Assembly (NCBI GenBank): GCA_018262095.1
Contig: JAGTRW010000004.1
Coordinates: forward strand, 1 to 64,000
Reading direction: 5' to 3'
DNA: 64,000 nucleotides
Source of the DNA: Pseudomonadota bacterium
GTDB lineage: Bacteria; Pseudomonadota; Gammaproteobacteria; Burkholderiales; Rhodocyclaceae
Below the pieces are notes generated by a model that made no database searches, was not told where the DNA came from, and saw only the letters and a list, made by a program, of their open reading frames with translations. Positions within the stretch are counted from its first letter, which is position 1; every line of letters begins with the position of its first letter. The position numbers were made by a program, and so were the translations under genes. This document shows, piece by piece, positions 18,353 through 32,100 of the stretch.

Positions 18353-19690
18353 ATGGAAACGAACGTCGCAAACACCAATGTCGAAGCCGCACAGCTGACC
18401 AACGCCCTTGAGCGTCGTCTGGACCTGACGGTCGCCATCGCCGATCTCGACAAGGAGATCGAGCAGCGCCTGAAGCGCTTGGGCAAGAACATGAAGATGC
18501 CTGGCTTCCGTCCGGGCAAGGTGCCGGCGGCGATGGTCAAGCAGCAGTACGGCGAGCAGGCGCACTACGAGGCGCTCAACGAGGCGCTCGAAAAAGCCTT
18601 CGGCGAGAGCGCCAAGGCGCAGCAGCTGCGCGTTGCCGGTCACCCGAGCATCGAGCCGAAGACTTCGGAGAGCACCACGCACCTCGAGTTCTCGGCGGTT
18701 TTCGAAGTTTATCCCGAGATCAAGCTCGGCGATCTGTCGGCGGTTGAAATCGAGCGTCCGGTGCTCGAGGTCGGCGCTGCCGAAATGGACAGCACGCTCG
18801 CCGTACTGCGCAAGCAACGCGTTCGTTACGATCCGGTCGATCGCGCTGCCGCTGCCGCTGCCGGCGACCGTGTGACCATCGATTTCCTCGGCAAGAAGGA
18901 CGGCGTTGCGTTCCAGGGCGGCGAGGCCAAAGACTATCATTTCGTTCTCGGTGAAGGCGCCATGCTCGCCGACTTCGAAGCTGCCGTGACCGGCCTCAAG
19001 GCCGGCGAAAGCAAGACCTTCGAAATGACCTTCCCGGCCGACTACGGCGCCAAGGAACTCGCGGGACAGACGGTGAGCTTCGAGATCACCGTCAAGGAAG
19101 TTCGCGAAGCGATTCTGCCCGAGGTCGATGAAGATTTCGCCAAGGCGCTCGGCGTCGTCGATGGCGACGTCGTCAAGATGCGCGCCGAGATCGAGACCAA
19201 CCTCAAGCGCGAAGTCAAGAAACGCCTGCAGGGCAAGCTCAAGGATCAGGTCATGGAAGCGCTGCTCAAGACCAATACGATCGACGTGCCGAAGGCGCTG
19301 CTCGACATGGAGGTCGAGCGCCTGATGCAGGTCGCTCGCCAGGACATGGAACAGCGCGCCGGCGGCAAGATGAAGGACTTCCCGATGCAGCGCGAATGGT
19401 TCGCTGACCAGGCCAAGCGCCGCGTCAGCCTGGGCCTGATCCTCTCGGAAATCGTCAAGGTCAACGAGCTGCACGCCAAGGCTGATCAGGTCAAGGCGAT
19501 CGTCGAGGAAGCCGCGCAGAGCTACGAGCATCCCGAAGAAGTGATCCGCTGGTACTACGCTCAGCCGCAGCGCCTTTCCGAAATCGAGGGTGTCGCGATC
19601 GAAGATAATGTCGTCGCCTGGGCACTATCTTGCGCCAAAGTGGTCGACAAGGCCGTCGCTTTCGACGAGTTGATGGGTCAGAAGTCTTGA
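18353..19690 (+). CDS. tig: Trigger factor
   Basis: A 445-residue ribosome-associated chaperone and peptidyl-prolyl isomerase. The N-terminal ribosome-binding tail has the signature as [19 protein letters not shown] (residues about 46-64). The FKBP-like domain (about 160-245) includes [20 protein letters not shown] and [15 protein letters not shown], and the helical C-terminal chaperone domain follows. The length is normal. It heads the conserved tig-clpP-clpX-lon series, with clpP starting 32 bases after it. The ATG has AAGGA upstream. Confidence 0.97.
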   Translation: METNVANTNVEAAQLTNALERRLDLTVAIADLDKEIEQRLKRLGKNMKMPGFRPGKVPAAMVKQQYGEQAHYEALNEALEKAFGESAKAQQLRVAGHPSIEPKTSESTTHLEFSAVFEVYPEIKLGDLSAVEIERPVLEVGAAEMDSTLAVLRKQRVRYDPVDRAAAAAAGDRVTIDFLGKKDGVAFQGGEAKDYHFVLGEGAMLADFEAAVTGLKAGESKTFEMTFPADYGAKELAGQTVSFEITVKEVREAILPEVDEDFAKALGVVDGDVVKMRAEIETNLKREVKKRLQGKLKDQVMEALLKTNTIDVPKALLDMEVERLMQVARQDMEQRAGGKMKDFPMQREWFADQAKRRVSLGLILSEIVKVNELHAKADQVKAIVEEAAQSYEHPEEVIRWYYAQPQRLSEIEGVAIEDNVVAWALSCAKVVDKAVAFDELMGQKS

Positions 19691-19722
19691 TCGGTTCACA
19701 ACCGGGATATAGAGGATCAGAA

Positions 19723-20373
19723 ATGAGTATTGATCGTTTTGAAGCCGAGAGCCGCTGGGATCCCCAGTCGCTCGGCATGGTGCCGATGGTCATCGAGCAG
19801 AGTGGCCGCGGCGAGCGCGCGTACGATATTTACTCGCGCCTGCTCAAGGAGCGAATCATTTTTCTGGTCGGCCCGGTCAATGACGTGACCGCCAATCTGG
19901 TGGTCGCGCAGCTGCTCTTCCTCGAGGCCGACAATCCCGACAAGGACATCCACTTTTACATCAACTCGCCGGGTGGGTCGGTTTCGGCCGGCATGTCGAT
20001 TTACGACACCATGCAGTTCATCAAGCCCGACGTGTCGACGCTGTGCATGGGGCAGGCGTGTTCGATGGGCGCCTTCCTGCTGACCGCCGGCGCCAAAGGC
20101 AAGCGCTTTGCGCTGCCCAATTCGCGCGTGATGATTCACCAGCCGATGGGCGGTTTCCAGGGGCAGGCGTCCGATATCGCGATTCACGCCAAGGAAATCC
20201 TGGCCTTGCGCGCCAAGCTCAACGAGATTATGGCGCATCATACCGGTCAGCCGATCGATCGCATCGAGCGCGATACCGATCGCGATAATTTCCTTTCGGC
20301 GCAGGAAGCGGCAGACTACGGCCTGATCGACAAGGTCGTCGCCAACCGTGAATTGGCCGTGCCCAAGGCTTAA
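19723..20373 (+). CDS. clpP: ATP-dependent Clp protease proteolytic subunit
   Basis: A 216-residue serine protease that forms the barrel of ClpXP/ClpAP. The active-site blocks are [11 protein letters not shown] (nucleophile Ser), [11 protein letters not shown] (His) and [15 protein letters not shown] (Asp region). [12 protein letters not shown] forms the substrate-binding strand. The ATG at 19723 (MSIDRFE) was chosen because AGAGGAT lies upstream and the longer frame overlaps tig. It is followed by clpX after 43 bases. Confidence 0.97.
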   Translation: MSIDRFEAESRWDPQSLGMVPMVIEQSGRGERAYDIYSRLLKERIIFLVGPVNDVTANLVVAQLLFLEADNPDKDIHFYINSPGGSVSAGMSIYDTMQFIKPDVSTLCMGQACSMGAFLLTAGAKGKRFALPNSRVMIHQPMGGFQGQASDIAIHAKEILALRAKLNEIMAHHTGQPIDRIERDTDRDNFLSAQEAADYGLIDKVVANRELAVPKA

Positions 20374-20416
20374 GTTCGGGTTGAACCAATCGCCACATGA
20401 AATGAGGTAGGCCAAG

Positions 20417-21688
20417 ATGGCTGAAAAGAAAAGCGGCAGCGAAAAAATGCTCTACTGTTCGTTCTGCGGCAAGAGCCAGCATGAAGTCAAAAAACTGATT
20501 GCCGGGCCGTCGGTGTTCATTTGTGACGAGTGTATCGAGCTGTGCAACGACATCGTTCGCGACGAGATCGCCGGCGAGCAGGGCGGCAAGGTCGCCAAGA
20601 GCGACTTGCCGACGCCCAAGGAAATTGCGGCGCTGCTCGATCAGTACGTGATCGGCCAGGAACCGGCCAAGCGCATCCTGGCGGTCGCCGTCTATAACCA
20701 CTACAAGCGCTTGCGCCATCGCGGCCAGGTCGCCGACGACGTCGAATTGTCGAAGAGCAACATCCTGCTGATCGGCCCGACCGGTTCGGGCAAGACGCTG
20801 CTCGCGCAGACGCTCGCGCGAATGCTCAACGTGCCTTTCGTGATGGCCGACGCGACGACGCTGACCGAAGCCGGTTACGTCGGCGAGGACGTCGAGAACA
20901 TCATCCAGAAGCTGCTGCAGAAGTGCGACTACGACACCGAGAAGGCGCAGCAGGGAATCGTCTACATCGATGAGATCGACAAGATCTCGCGCAAGTCGGA
21001 TAACCCGTCGATTACCCGCGACGTTTCGGGCGAAGGCGTTCAGCAGGCGCTGCTCAAGCTGATCGAAGGCACCGTCGCTTCGGTTCCGCCGCAGGGCGGG
21101 CGCAAGCATCCGAATCAGGACTTCGTCCAGGTCGATACGACCAACATCCTGTTCGTCTGCGGCGGCGCTTTCGACGGCCTCGAAAAGGTCATCCGCAATC
21201 GCTCCGAGCGCGGCGGCATCGGCTTCGGCGCCGAGGTCAAGAGCAAGGAGGACAAGAAGGCGATCGGCGACGTGCTGCGCACCGTCGAGCCTGAGGATCT
21301 GATCAAATTCGGCCTGATTCCCGAGTTGATCGGTCGTCTGCCGGTGATCGCGACGCTCGAGGAACTGTCGGCCGAGGCGCTGGTAAAGATCCTGATCGAG
21401 CCGAAAAACGCTCTGGTCAAGCAGTACCAGAAGCTGTTCTCGATGGAAAACGTCGAACTCGAAATCCGTCCGGCGGCGATGACCGCGATCGCCAAACGCG
21501 CGCTTGAACGCAAGACCGGCGCACGCGGCCTGCGCTCGATCCTCGAGTCGGTGTTGCTCGATACCATGTACGAACTTCCCGGGATGGACAATGTCTCAAA
21601 GGTGGTCATCGACGAAAACATGATTACCAGCGACGCCAAGGCGATCCTGATTTACGCCGATCAGCCCAAGGTCTCCGGTTCAAACTGA
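20417..21688 (+). CDS. clpX: Clp protease ATP-binding subunit ClpX
   Basis: A 423-residue AAA+ unfoldase that recognises tagged proteins and feeds them to ClpP. The N-terminal zinc-binding domain has CSFCGKSQ and CDECIELC (four Cys, residues 12-40). Walker A is [12 protein letters not shown], Walker B is VYIDEIDK, the pore loop is GYVGEDVEN, and the ClpP-contacting loop is IGFGAEVKS. All are intact and the length is standard. Confidence 0.97.
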   Translation: MAEKKSGSEKMLYCSFCGKSQHEVKKLIAGPSVFICDECIELCNDIVRDEIAGEQGGKVAKSDLPTPKEIAALLDQYVIGQEPAKRILAVAVYNHYKRLRHRGQVADDVELSKSNILLIGPTGSGKTLLAQTLARMLNVPFVMADATTLTEAGYVGEDVENIIQKLLQKCDYDTEKAQQGIVYIDEIDKISRKSDNPSITRDVSGEGVQQALLKLIEGTVASVPPQGGRKHPNQDFVQVDTTNILFVCGGAFDGLEKVIRNRSERGGIGFGAEVKSKEDKKAIGDVLRTVEPEDLIKFGLIPELIGRLPVIATLEELSAEALVKILIEPKNALVKQYQKLFSMENVELEIRPAAMTAIAKRALERKTGARGLRSILESVLLDTMYELPGMDNVSKVVIDENMITSDAKAILIYADQPKVSGSN

Positions 21689-21772
21689 TTCGTGATGCCG
21701 CAGTTTGCGGCTTGCAATTGGGACTCATGCCCCCACTTGGGGGGCTGAGCCCACTCCTATAGAGCACAATTG

Positions 21773-24187
<2,415 letters not shown>

Positions 24188-24261
24188 CCTCAGCGCAGGC
24201 TGGGGGGATTCCCCGGCCTGCTGGCCTCTGGCTGGCCGTTCGCGAAACTTGCCCAATTCCC

Positions 24262-24290
24262 TTGACATAAGCTTTTCGGCCTTGTTATAA
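24262..24290 (+). promoter_or_regulatory. Sigma-70 promoter of hup
   Basis: TTGACA (24262-24267) and TTATAA (24285-24290) are separated by 17 bases, close to the consensus. The hup start lies 50 bases downstream. It gives hup its own strong expression apart from lon. Confidence 0.7.
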
Positions 24291-24339
24291 GGTCCGTGCA
24301 AGGCTTTGCGTTCTTCAACCATCCATTTGAGGGGACTTC

Positions 24340-24612
24340 GTGAATAAATCTGAATTGATTGATCAAATCGCCACGTCTGCTGATTTGTCCAAGGCCGCTG
24401 CCGGCCGCGCACTCGATGCAACGATTGCTGCCGTGCAGGCTTCGCTCAAGAAGGGTGGAACGGTGACGCTGGTTGGTTTCGGCACCTTTTATGTCGGCAA
24501 GCGCGCTGCCCGCGCCGGGCGCAATCCGCGCACCGGCGCATCGATCAAGATCAAGGCCGCCAAGGTGCCCAAGTTCCGCGCTGGTAAAGGGCTTAAGGAT
24601 GCTGTAAACTAG
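24340..24612 (+). CDS. hup: DNA-binding protein HU-beta
   Basis: A 90-residue histone-like protein that bends and compacts DNA. It shows the family pattern [20 protein letters not shown] at the start, [20 protein letters not shown] at the DNA-binding arm, and a basic C-terminal end. The start is GTG at 24340 with GAGGGGA upstream. Its position directly after lon is conserved in many proteobacteria. Confidence 0.96.
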   Translation: MNKSELIDQIATSADLSKAAAGRALDATIAAVQASLKKGGTVTLVGFGTFYVGKRAARAGRNPRTGASIKIKAAKVPKFRAGKGLKDAVN

Positions 24613-24634
24613 CGGACTTCGTGTTTTTCGGCAC

Positions 24635-24710
24635 GGGTGCTTAGCTCAGTTGGTAGAGCGCTAGCCTTACAAGCTGGATGTCGGCGGTTCGAGCCCGTCA
24701 GCACCCACCA
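24635..24710 (+). tRNA. tRNA-Val (anticodon TAC)
   Basis: A 76-base gene with encoded CCA. The acceptor arms GGGTGCT and AGCACCC pair, the anticodon loop CTTACAA carries TAC, and the T-arm GGCGGTTCGAGCCC is normal. It is 22 bases after hup. Confidence 0.95.
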
Positions 24711-24760
24711 GAAGCCGCTTGAGTCGTCCCGCACCGGGCGGCTGCTTGTTCCGCCGTTTT

Positions 24761-24837
24761 GGAGTGGTAGTTCAGTTGGTTAGAATACCGGCCTGTCACG
24801 CCGGGGGTCGCGGGTTCGAGTCCCGTCCACTCCGCCA
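24761..24837 (+). tRNA. tRNA-Asp (anticodon GTC)
   Basis: A 77-base gene with encoded CCA. The acceptor arms GGAGTGG and CCACTCC pair, the anticodon loop CTGTCAC carries GTC, and the T-arm is CGGGTTCGAGTCCCG. The conserved core block ends here and the inositol island begins. Confidence 0.95.
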
Positions 24838-24848
24838 ATGCATAGCTG

Positions 24849-24897
24849 ACGCCTTGTCATATCGTGAGAATCACGAGATTGCAGGGCGTTTTGTTTT
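24849..24897 (+). terminator. Rho-independent terminator after tRNA-Asp
   Basis: ACGCCTTG pairs with CAGGGCGT (one G-T pair), enclosing a second stem CGTGA-GAA-TCACG, and is followed by TTTTGTTTT. It ends the hup-tRNA transcripts. The following 230 bases up to 25131 hold nothing I can identify. Confidence 0.7.
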
Positions 24898-25131
24898 AAA
24901 AGGGGTAGCAAAGACGCTACCCATGGCGGGAAGGCGGACGGACTCCCTGAGGAGCCCGTCGTACCTGCTTAACTTACCAATCTCGACCGAATCGACATTC
25001 CCGTTCGAAAACCAGTTGGCGTCATGGGCGAAACCTGGGCAAAAGCGCTGACGCGATGCAAGCACGATGCCGACCGTCGTGCACGAATCGATAGTCGTTC
25101 CCGATCCTCTTGCCCGGATCAGCGAGTCTCA

Positions 25132-28100
25132 TCAATTCCGCACAGCAGGCCCCGCTCCCAGTGTCGTCAGGCGATCAGGCGGCGCGAAGCCCAGTGCCCC
25201 CTCTCTGGAGCCCTTTTCCCAGTCGGCGCGCGTTCCCCAGGTCAGTTGTGTGGTGCGGCCATCGAGCGCCGCGCTCACCTTGTACAGCTTCAATTCCGGG
25301 ACGAGAACGCCTTCCGCTCCGGCAACCGACTTGAAGCGCGTCACGATTCGCAGATACTGGGCGCACGGCAAGCCGGCGAGATCAATCGTCTGCTTCCCAT
25401 TCTGCAGCGTCAGTTCTTTCGATCCTTTCGCCGCCCCCCCGTTATCCGAGACCTCAACCGTCGCTGCAAGCGACGTGCCGGCCGGAACCTTGGCGTCGGC
25501 GAGCAGCGAACTGAATGTCCAGCGTTGCTTGTCGGCCTTGAATTTCGGCGCGTAATACGCCGGGCTCTGCCATTGCGTGCGATGCGTTCCTTCGGTCTGG
25601 ATGTCTTCAAAGTTCAGCCAGACGGCCAGCGATTCGGCTTTTGGCCCCGGTTGGCTCGGGCTCTCGTTGATTGCCCGTATTTCTTCCGCAGAAAGCGCCG
25701 TGGTGTAGAAACGTAGCTGACTGATTTGCCCGACGAAATGGGCGAAGTTCTTTGGCCTTTTGTATTCCTTGACCAGATTCCCGAGACGGGCATAGCCGAT
25801 GAAGATCGGGTGATCTTCCCAATTGCGGAATCCGGTGAAATCGCCATTGACGGGCGGCGTCTCAGCCACCTTTTCGCTGTCGAGGTAGCTGGCTCCTCCG
25901 GTGCCCCTGCTGAAACTCATTGAATACTGGGCCCACTTTGACAATGGCGCCTTGCCTTCGCCTTCCCAGAAATATTCCGACGTGTCGTAGCAGATCCCCG
26001 CTGTGAAAGTCCCGCCAGACCTCTTGACCAGCATGCGCAGCAGGTAGTTGGCACCCCAGCCGAGCGACGGCCCCTTGGACATGATCGGACTCCTGTCCAT
26101 TTCACCGTCCATCGGCAAACGGTTGAGGTTGGCCCAGACGATGGCGCTCATCCCCTCGCTCACGCGCAGGCTCGGGTGATCCGGGATTTCGATGTAGTCG
26201 CCAGGGCTTTCAGCCAGATCGACCGACACCGCGCCGTTGTCGAGGCGGGTGATTTTCGGGCCGCCGCGCAGGATGGCGTGATTGCCGTGGCCGGACCTAT
26301 CCCTGACCAGCGGCGTGCCTCTCAGAACACTCTCGATCAGGATGTCCTTGGCTGACTGATCGCCGACCCTAAGCTTGTATTCGCCGCCTTCTTGGAATTG
26401 GTGGCTGAAACTCACATCCCGTTTTTCATTGGGCTGCAATGCGATCAGGCGGCTAGCGGCGACTTTCTCGTTAATCACCAGATCCACGGCTCCTACCGCT
26501 TTCACTTTGTGCGGATTGATGACTTCGACCGACGCGAAAACCGTGTCGCTGTATTCGTTCTTGCCGACGCGAGCAGTCAGCCTGTTGAACACAAACTTCG
26601 CGCGTGGCTCGGGAATCGACAGCGTGCGCGACACCTCGGCGACACGAATAACATGCCTTCCGGGCTGCTCGATCATGATCGTTTTGCGGAACGCTTTCGT
26701 TTCTCCGGGATTGACGATGACGACCCGCTCCTTGCCCGGCGCGCCAAACAGATTGATCGGCACCTCGTGCCCGTTGTCATTCATCGAAAGAACGACTCCG
26801 GCGATACCGGCGCCTTCGTTCTTGACGATGCCTTCGAGCAATACGCTTCCGGGCGCTCCCTTGACCCGGTTCAGTTTGACGCTGGACACACTGAGACTGG
26901 GTTCGCTGCGCGAGAGCACTGTCTCATCGAGCAATTTGACTTGCCCCTCACCCTTTTTCAGGCCATATGCCTTGAAGCTCAAGCGCTCACCGACGATATC
27001 GAGCGTGTGGAAAATTGCTCGGCCGAAGCTCACGACTTCTGGAAATTCGGGAAAGATCCGCTCGTCGGCCTGGCCGTACGTTATTTCGCCAAGCACCGAC
27101 TCGGCCGTCCCTTGCGTCACAAATACCGTTCGCGCGGCTCTCGCCGGATCGATGGATATGCCCTTCTGATAGCCGTGCAAATGCCCGGCCAGCATCAGGT
27201 CAACGCCGCCATTCTCGACCACGCTCACCACGCGCTTGAAGCTGAAGCTGTCGGTGTAGGGGTGATGCATGCCGACAATCCGCCATTTGGCTTGTTTCGC
27301 GGTCGCTGACGCCAAGTCCTTGCGCAACCATTCCAGGGAATCGTCGATTTCGACGAGCGTCTTCTTGTCCTCCGGCAGATCGGACAGGTCGGCGTTCATT
27401 TCCGAGAGCCCCCACGGATTGCTATTGACCATAACGAAGTGCACCGGCCCATAGTCGAATGAGTAATTTAGATCGTTCGGCGAGGCGTTGTAGGTATTGC
27501 GCTGGGCGATCATGAAGTATTCGGCGAAATGCGGCCCGACGTCATGATTGCCATTGATGTAGACGACCGGAATGTGCTTCAAAAACTCCGCGCCGGGTGC
27601 GAACCAGGATTGCTGATACTTCTCCTTCTGATAGCCCAAGCCGGCCGGGAGGTCGCCAGTATGCAGGATGAAATCCGGGCGGTCGCGCAACAGGGCTGCG
27701 GAAAGCGCCTTGCTGCCCTTGAACGCATGGCTGTCGCTGATGGTGAAGATATGCATCTCATCGGGCCGGCTCTTTAGCGTACGGAAGGTGCCAGAGCGCG
27801 TTTCCCCCGTCGCGAGGACGACCGTGTAATCGTAAAGCGTCGCCGGGGCGAGGTCTGTGAGCACCGCGCGATACATACAATCACCTTCGGGATTGCCTTG
27901 CCACGGAGCGCCACGCTGGCAGGCGACGTCGACGTCTCCTTGCGCCTGACCACTGATCCCGTACTTCACTTTGGCCGGGGCGGACTCCTGCGCCTCAAAA
28001 CTGACGGTCATTCCCGTTGCCGTCGGTGCCAGCAGGTAGGGGCCGTTCATGAATCCTGCAGCGAGTGTCTGAACGGCTCCGCCGACAAGCGTCAGCGACA

Positions 28101-28146
28101 ACAGGAAGCGGCTCGTCCACCGGTGCCATCCAATCGTTGGCTTCAT
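25132..28146 (-). CDS. Secreted metallophosphoesterase with LamG-like domain (copy 1)
   Basis: A 1004-residue exported protein. A signal peptide ends near TLAAG (residue 30). An Fn3-like domain similar to the N-terminus of purple acid phosphatases (FMNGPYLLAPTATGMTVSFE) precedes a calcineurin-type metallophosphoesterase. The metal ligands are complete: SDSH (Asp138, His140), HTGD (Asp165), NGNHD (Asn200, His201), MHHP and AGHLH. Ig/CARDB-like modules follow (about 400-590), then a LamG-like jelly roll (DYIEIPDHPSLRVSEGMSAI) and a C-terminal beta domain. It probably cleaves a phosphate ester outside the cytoplasm; the substrate is inferred, not shown. Compared with copies 2 and 3 it has diverged, with an extra CQRG...GDC segment. 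The ATG at 28146 fits the signal peptide. It is on the same strand as, and downstream of, a TauE/SafE permease and copy 2. Confidence 0.85.
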   Translation of the reverse strand: MKPTIGWHRWTSRFLLSLTLVGGAVQTLAAGFMNGPYLLAPTATGMTVSFEAQESAPAKVKYGISGQAQGDVDVACQRGAPWQGNPEGDCMYRAVLTDLAPATLYDYTVVLATGETRSGTFRTLKSRPDEMHIFTISDSHAFKGSKALSAALLRDRPDFILHTGDLPAGLGYQKEKYQQSWFAPGAEFLKHIPVVYINGNHDVGPHFAEYFMIAQRNTYNASPNDLNYSFDYGPVHFVMVNSNPWGLSEMNADLSDLPEDKKTLVEIDDSLEWLRKDLASATAKQAKWRIVGMHHPYTDSFSFKRVVSVVENGGVDLMLAGHLHGYQKGISIDPARAARTVFVTQGTAESVLGEITYGQADERIFPEFPEVVSFGRAIFHTLDIVGERLSFKAYGLKKGEGQVKLLDETVLSRSEPSLSVSSVKLNRVKGAPGSVLLEGIVKNEGAGIAGVVLSMNDNGHEVPINLFGAPGKERVVIVNPGETKAFRKTIMIEQPGRHVIRVAEVSRTLSIPEPRAKFVFNRLTARVGKNEYSDTVFASVEVINPHKVKAVGAVDLVINEKVAASRLIALQPNEKRDVSFSHQFQEGGEYKLRVGDQSAKDILIESVLRGTPLVRDRSGHGNHAILRGGPKITRLDNGAVSVDLAESPGDYIEIPDHPSLRVSEGMSAIVWANLNRLPMDGEMDRSPIMSKGPSLGWGANYLLRMLVKRSGGTFTAGICYDTSEYFWEGEGKAPLSKWAQYSMSFSRGTGGASYLDSEKVAETPPVNGDFTGFRNWEDHPIFIGYARLGNLVKEYKRPKNFAHFVGQISQLRFYTTALSAEEIRAINESPSQPGPKAESLAVWLNFEDIQTEGTHRTQWQSPAYYAPKFKADKQRWTFSSLLADAKVPAGTSLAATVEVSDNGGAAKGSKELTLQNGKQTIDLAGLPCAQYLRIVTRFKSVAGAEGVLVPELKLYKVSAALDGRTTQLTWGTRADWEKGSREGALGFAPPDRLTTLGAGPAVRN

Positions 28147-28240
28147 CACATGCTCCCAAGAAAGCGCCGCTTTGTGCAGGCAGAAATCGCTTGCTGATCC
28201 ACGTCGCGCACTCAGCGACCCCCGCCGTTCGGCGATCAAA

Positions 28241-29011
28241 CTAGAAACCAGGCATTGAATGCAATGCGTCCCAGATCAACTGCAGGCCCGAGATACCAAG
28301 GAGCGCGACCGTCGCAACAAAAAACGGGCGTTCGGGGACTCTGCGTTGCAATTTGACACCGAGCCAAACACCTAGCGATGCGAAGGGAGCAAGCAATAGG
28401 CACAGCCACATAACCTCGACTGAGAAGAGGTGTAACGCAACATAGGGGATCAGTTTTGTGAGGTTGACGATCGTGAAGAAGACCGACACGGTCGCAACAA
28501 ATTGTTCTTTGGGTAGTTTTCGACCGAACAGGTAAACCAGGACCGGAGGCCCGCCTGCGTGCGCAAGCGTGCTGGTCAGCCCGGCGATCAAGCCAGCGCC
28601 ATATCCGGCCAATCGATTGGGGGGCGATGCTTGATCTGACCCTCTACGTTTCAAAATTCGATCGAGCGCAAACAATACGGCGATAGCGCCGACCGCAAGC
28701 TTGATCGACCATTCGGGCGCCAGGCCGAAAGCCAGCCAGCCCAAAGCGATGCCAAATGCGGATCCGAACAGCATGGCCCATAGGTCTACTGACGACCACT
28801 TTTTCCAATACGCGCCAGCGCTGCTAAGATCCATTAGGCACAGCATCGGCAGCGTGGCAGCTGCTGCCGTAGAAGGGGGCATGAAGACCGCCATTAAAGG
28901 CACCGCGATACCGCCAAGTACGCCCCCAAAGCCTCCCTTTGAAATTCCGGTGAGGAGCATGGCGATTGCGCTCACCATCCAGGCGCTTGGTGTCAGATGA
29001 ATTGTCATCAT
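28241..29011 (-). CDS. TauE/SafE-family membrane transporter
   Basis: A 256-residue inner-membrane protein with about eight hydrophobic segments and two similar halves. LLTGISKGGFGGVLGGIAVP near the N-terminus and GLTSTLAHAGGPPVLVYLF in the second half are the conserved glycine-rich motifs of this family. Members export or import sulfur-containing or small organic anions (sulfite, sulfoacetate, taurine-linked). It lies between two secreted metallophosphoesterase genes on the same strand, so it may handle an anion linked with their products, but this is only guilt by association. A second ATG one codon later is possible. Confidence 0.85.
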   Translation of the reverse strand: MMTIHLTPSAWMVSAIAMLLTGISKGGFGGVLGGIAVPLMAVFMPPSTAAAATLPMLCLMDLSSAGAYWKKWSSVDLWAMLFGSAFGIALGWLAFGLAPEWSIKLAVGAIAVLFALDRILKRRGSDQASPPNRLAGYGAGLIAGLTSTLAHAGGPPVLVYLFGRKLPKEQFVATVSVFFTIVNLTKLIPYVALHLFSVEVMWLCLLLAPFASLGVWLGVKLQRRVPERPFFVATVALLGISGLQLIWDALHSMPGF

Positions 29012-29186
29012 TGGGGATGCTCAAAATGCGGTGTTCTATTGCTTGGAAAAACTGCGCTGAATAGTGCGACAGGTCTTCGTGGCAAGCTTGCCCCGGCGGA
29101 CAAGCTTGGCCCTACCGGCGCCATCGCCAGCGTATGAACTGGCGGATAAGCGAACAGTAGGGCGTAAAAATATCCCCCGGCGGGTA

Positions 29187-32100
29187 TTACCTAGCGTCGG
29201 GATCGCTGGCCTTGCCGGAGTAGTCGTCGAAGTCTCTGGCGTGACTCATATAAACATCGACGGACTGATGGCCGACGGCTTGTGAAAACCCTCCCTTTTG
29301 CCAGTCGGCAGCGGTGTTCCAGCGTTTTTTGTTGCCAGCCGTGAGCAGATATTCGGAGACCACCGGAATGCTGCTTTCGGTTTTGTTGAGGTCGGACTCG
29401 AAATCGGTGACGATTCTCACGTAGCGGCCTTTGCCGATCGACTTCAGGGCCAGTGATTTTTCTCCGCTGACCAGCGTGTATTTCATCGCTTTTTTGATCT
29501 TTTTCTGATCGTCTGATACCTCTACGGTCGCCATGATTTTCGCTTTTCCGCCAAGCGATGCCTTGTACTCCAGGGCGGTCGGGGCGGCGCTGACTTGAAC
29601 CCATTCGGTCGAATGCGTACCTTTGGTTACCAGGTTGCCGGGTTCGAAATCCAGCCAGATTTTCAGGTCCTTGGCTGACGCGTTGGCTTGCGTCGGATTG
29701 TTGCGGATGGCATCGTTTTCGGCAGCGGAAATCTTCGCGGTGTAAAAGCGGACCTGCGAAATGGCCGCTGGCAGTATCGTCGAATACGTTCCGCGATTGC
29801 GCTTGGGCAGTAGGGTGTTCTTTGAACTCAGTCCGATTCGCATTGGCGATCCCTCCAGATTCTTGACCGGCGCGTCGCCGAATACGGGCTTTTCGACGCC
29901 TGCGCTACGGAACCCGTTTTGGTAGGAATCTCCTCCTGACTTGAAATCAAAGGCGCTGGTGTACTGCACCCAGGTATCCTTCTTGATTCCGGCCTGCGGG
30001 TCGCTGCTGTCGCCCCACTGAAATTCGCCGTTGTCGTCGTCGAAACAGACACCGTAGGTGACCTTGCCCGTTTCACGGATAGCGATCCGGAACAGGTAAG
30101 ACGTTCCCCAGCCGACGGCGATTCCCTTGACCATCAACGGATTGTGGTCGGCAACAATGTTCTTGCCATCGGTGTAGGGAGCAACCAGTTCGGTGACGCC
30201 ACCCCGCGTCGTTCCTTTGCTGGGAACGTTCGCCCAGACCATGCCGCTGACGGCGTCAATGACCTTGTACTTGCCTGTGTCCGGGATTTCGATGTAGTCC
30301 CGCTTGCCGTCCAGGACCAGTGTGGTCTTGCCGTCGCCGTCGGTGCCGAGCTCAGGCGCGCCGTGGATATAGCCATCGCTACCGTTTCCTGACTTGTCCT
30401 TGACGATGGGCATGCCCTGAATTGCCCCTTCAATGAGCACCTCCTGCGGCGCTGCGTTGCCGATCGCGACCTTGAATTTTCCCGCCAGATCAAAGGCGTG
30501 GGAAAACTCGACGGTTTTGCTTTCGCCGGCTTGCAGACTGTATTTCCCGGATTCGATGACCTTGCCATCGATCAGCAGTTCGGCGTTGGCTGTTCCGGGT
30601 TCATTGCCAATGTTCTTGACATCGGCTTTGACAAACAGCTTGTTGCTGCCGATGTCGCTCACGGGGCCGTCGCCAAGTCGCGTGCGCAGCCGGGAATAAT
30701 CGAAAGTCGCCTTTCTGAACGCGACATTGACATCCACTGAGGTGCCTGCCAGCGTCAATTTGTGTTGGCCCAATTCGGCAATAGGCATGCTCCCCTTGAG
30801 CGTGGCCGACTTGCCGGGTTCGAGAATGGTAATTGCGCCGTTGAATTTGTAGATGGACTTTTTCTGGCCGTTGTCATCTATCGGGAGAACGGCAGCGGCG
30901 ATTCCCTTGCCCTCGTTCTTCACCACCGCAGTGACGGTCACCTCGCCATTGCTCAGGATGTCGGTCGGCGAGATCGAAATGTTCGACCAGGAAAGTTGCT
31001 GCTTGTCCTTGGCAATGACCGTCGTGTTGGCCAGTTCGGTCTTTGCCGTCGAATTTTCACTGCCGAAATTCTTGACGGTCATGAGGCCATTGGGCGCATC
31101 CAGATCGATCAGAAAATAGTTCCCTTTTTTGCTATGGATACGAGAATCCAGTTGCGTGAGGTAGACCGTCCCTGCGCCCACCAGCGGGTTTTCAGACACT
31201 TGGCGAGCATAGGCATGCCAGTGTCCGCCAAGCAGCAGATCAACCTTGCCCGGTTCGGCAAGCGCGGGGATGTAGCGCTTGGTATAGGCTTCCGAGATCG
31301 GGTGGTGCATGGTCAGGATGCGGAAATCGGCGTTTTTCGCCGCATCGCTGGCCAGGTCTTTTTTCAGCCAGGCCAATGAGTCCTGAATGGTCTTGACCGT
31401 CTCCGGGTCGGCCGCCTTGCCCGCGGATTCGGAGTTCATCTGGAACAGTCCCCACGGACTGCTGTTCATCAGGCTGATGTGCGCGCCGGCGAAGTCAAGT
31501 GAGCTGTTTCCTCTGACCGTTGCGCCGTACTCGGCATCCTGAATGTTATAAACGTAGGCGTTGAAGTAGTCGCCGCCCTGATCATGGTTGCCGGCCGAGT
31601 AGACTACCGGGTAGTTATGGATAAAGTCATTGTCGAGCTTGCCCTTGAACCAGAAGGTGAATTGGTCGGTCTGTGCTCCCGTGCCTTCGACAAGATCCCC
31701 CGTGTGGATGATCAGTGCCGGGTTGATCGACCTGACGTCAGCGTCGAACTTGGTCCGGGTTGAAAAAACGTGCGAATCCGAGAGCGTGACGATTTTGACG
31801 GCGCCGGGATTTGTTCCCAGCGTTGAAAAACTGGCGCTGACCGACTGTCCGCCTTCGAGCTCGACCTTGTAGAAGTATTTGCTTCCCTTGTCGCTTTTCG
31901 CCAGTTTGTCCAGTTTTACGTGGTACAGATTCATCGGCGAGCCTTGGAACAAAGGAGCCGCTTTGTCTGGAGAAACAGTGACTTTCTCGTCGAGTTTGTC
32001 CTTGTCTTTGCCGTACCAGATTGTTGCCGGAACGCTCTTTGAGCTTTCCCACACGACGACCATGCTGTCTGCTTTCGGTGCCAGAAGGTAGGGACCGTTA

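Noticed and set aside
18350-19531. 393-codon minus-strand frame
   Set aside because: Antisense shadow of trigger factor; low-complexity D/L/H-rich product and no start signal.
24761-24837. tRNA-Asp as integration site with a duplicated 3' end at the far side of the island
   Set aside because: No second copy of the tRNA-Asp 3' end was found in the window, so an att pair cannot be claimed.
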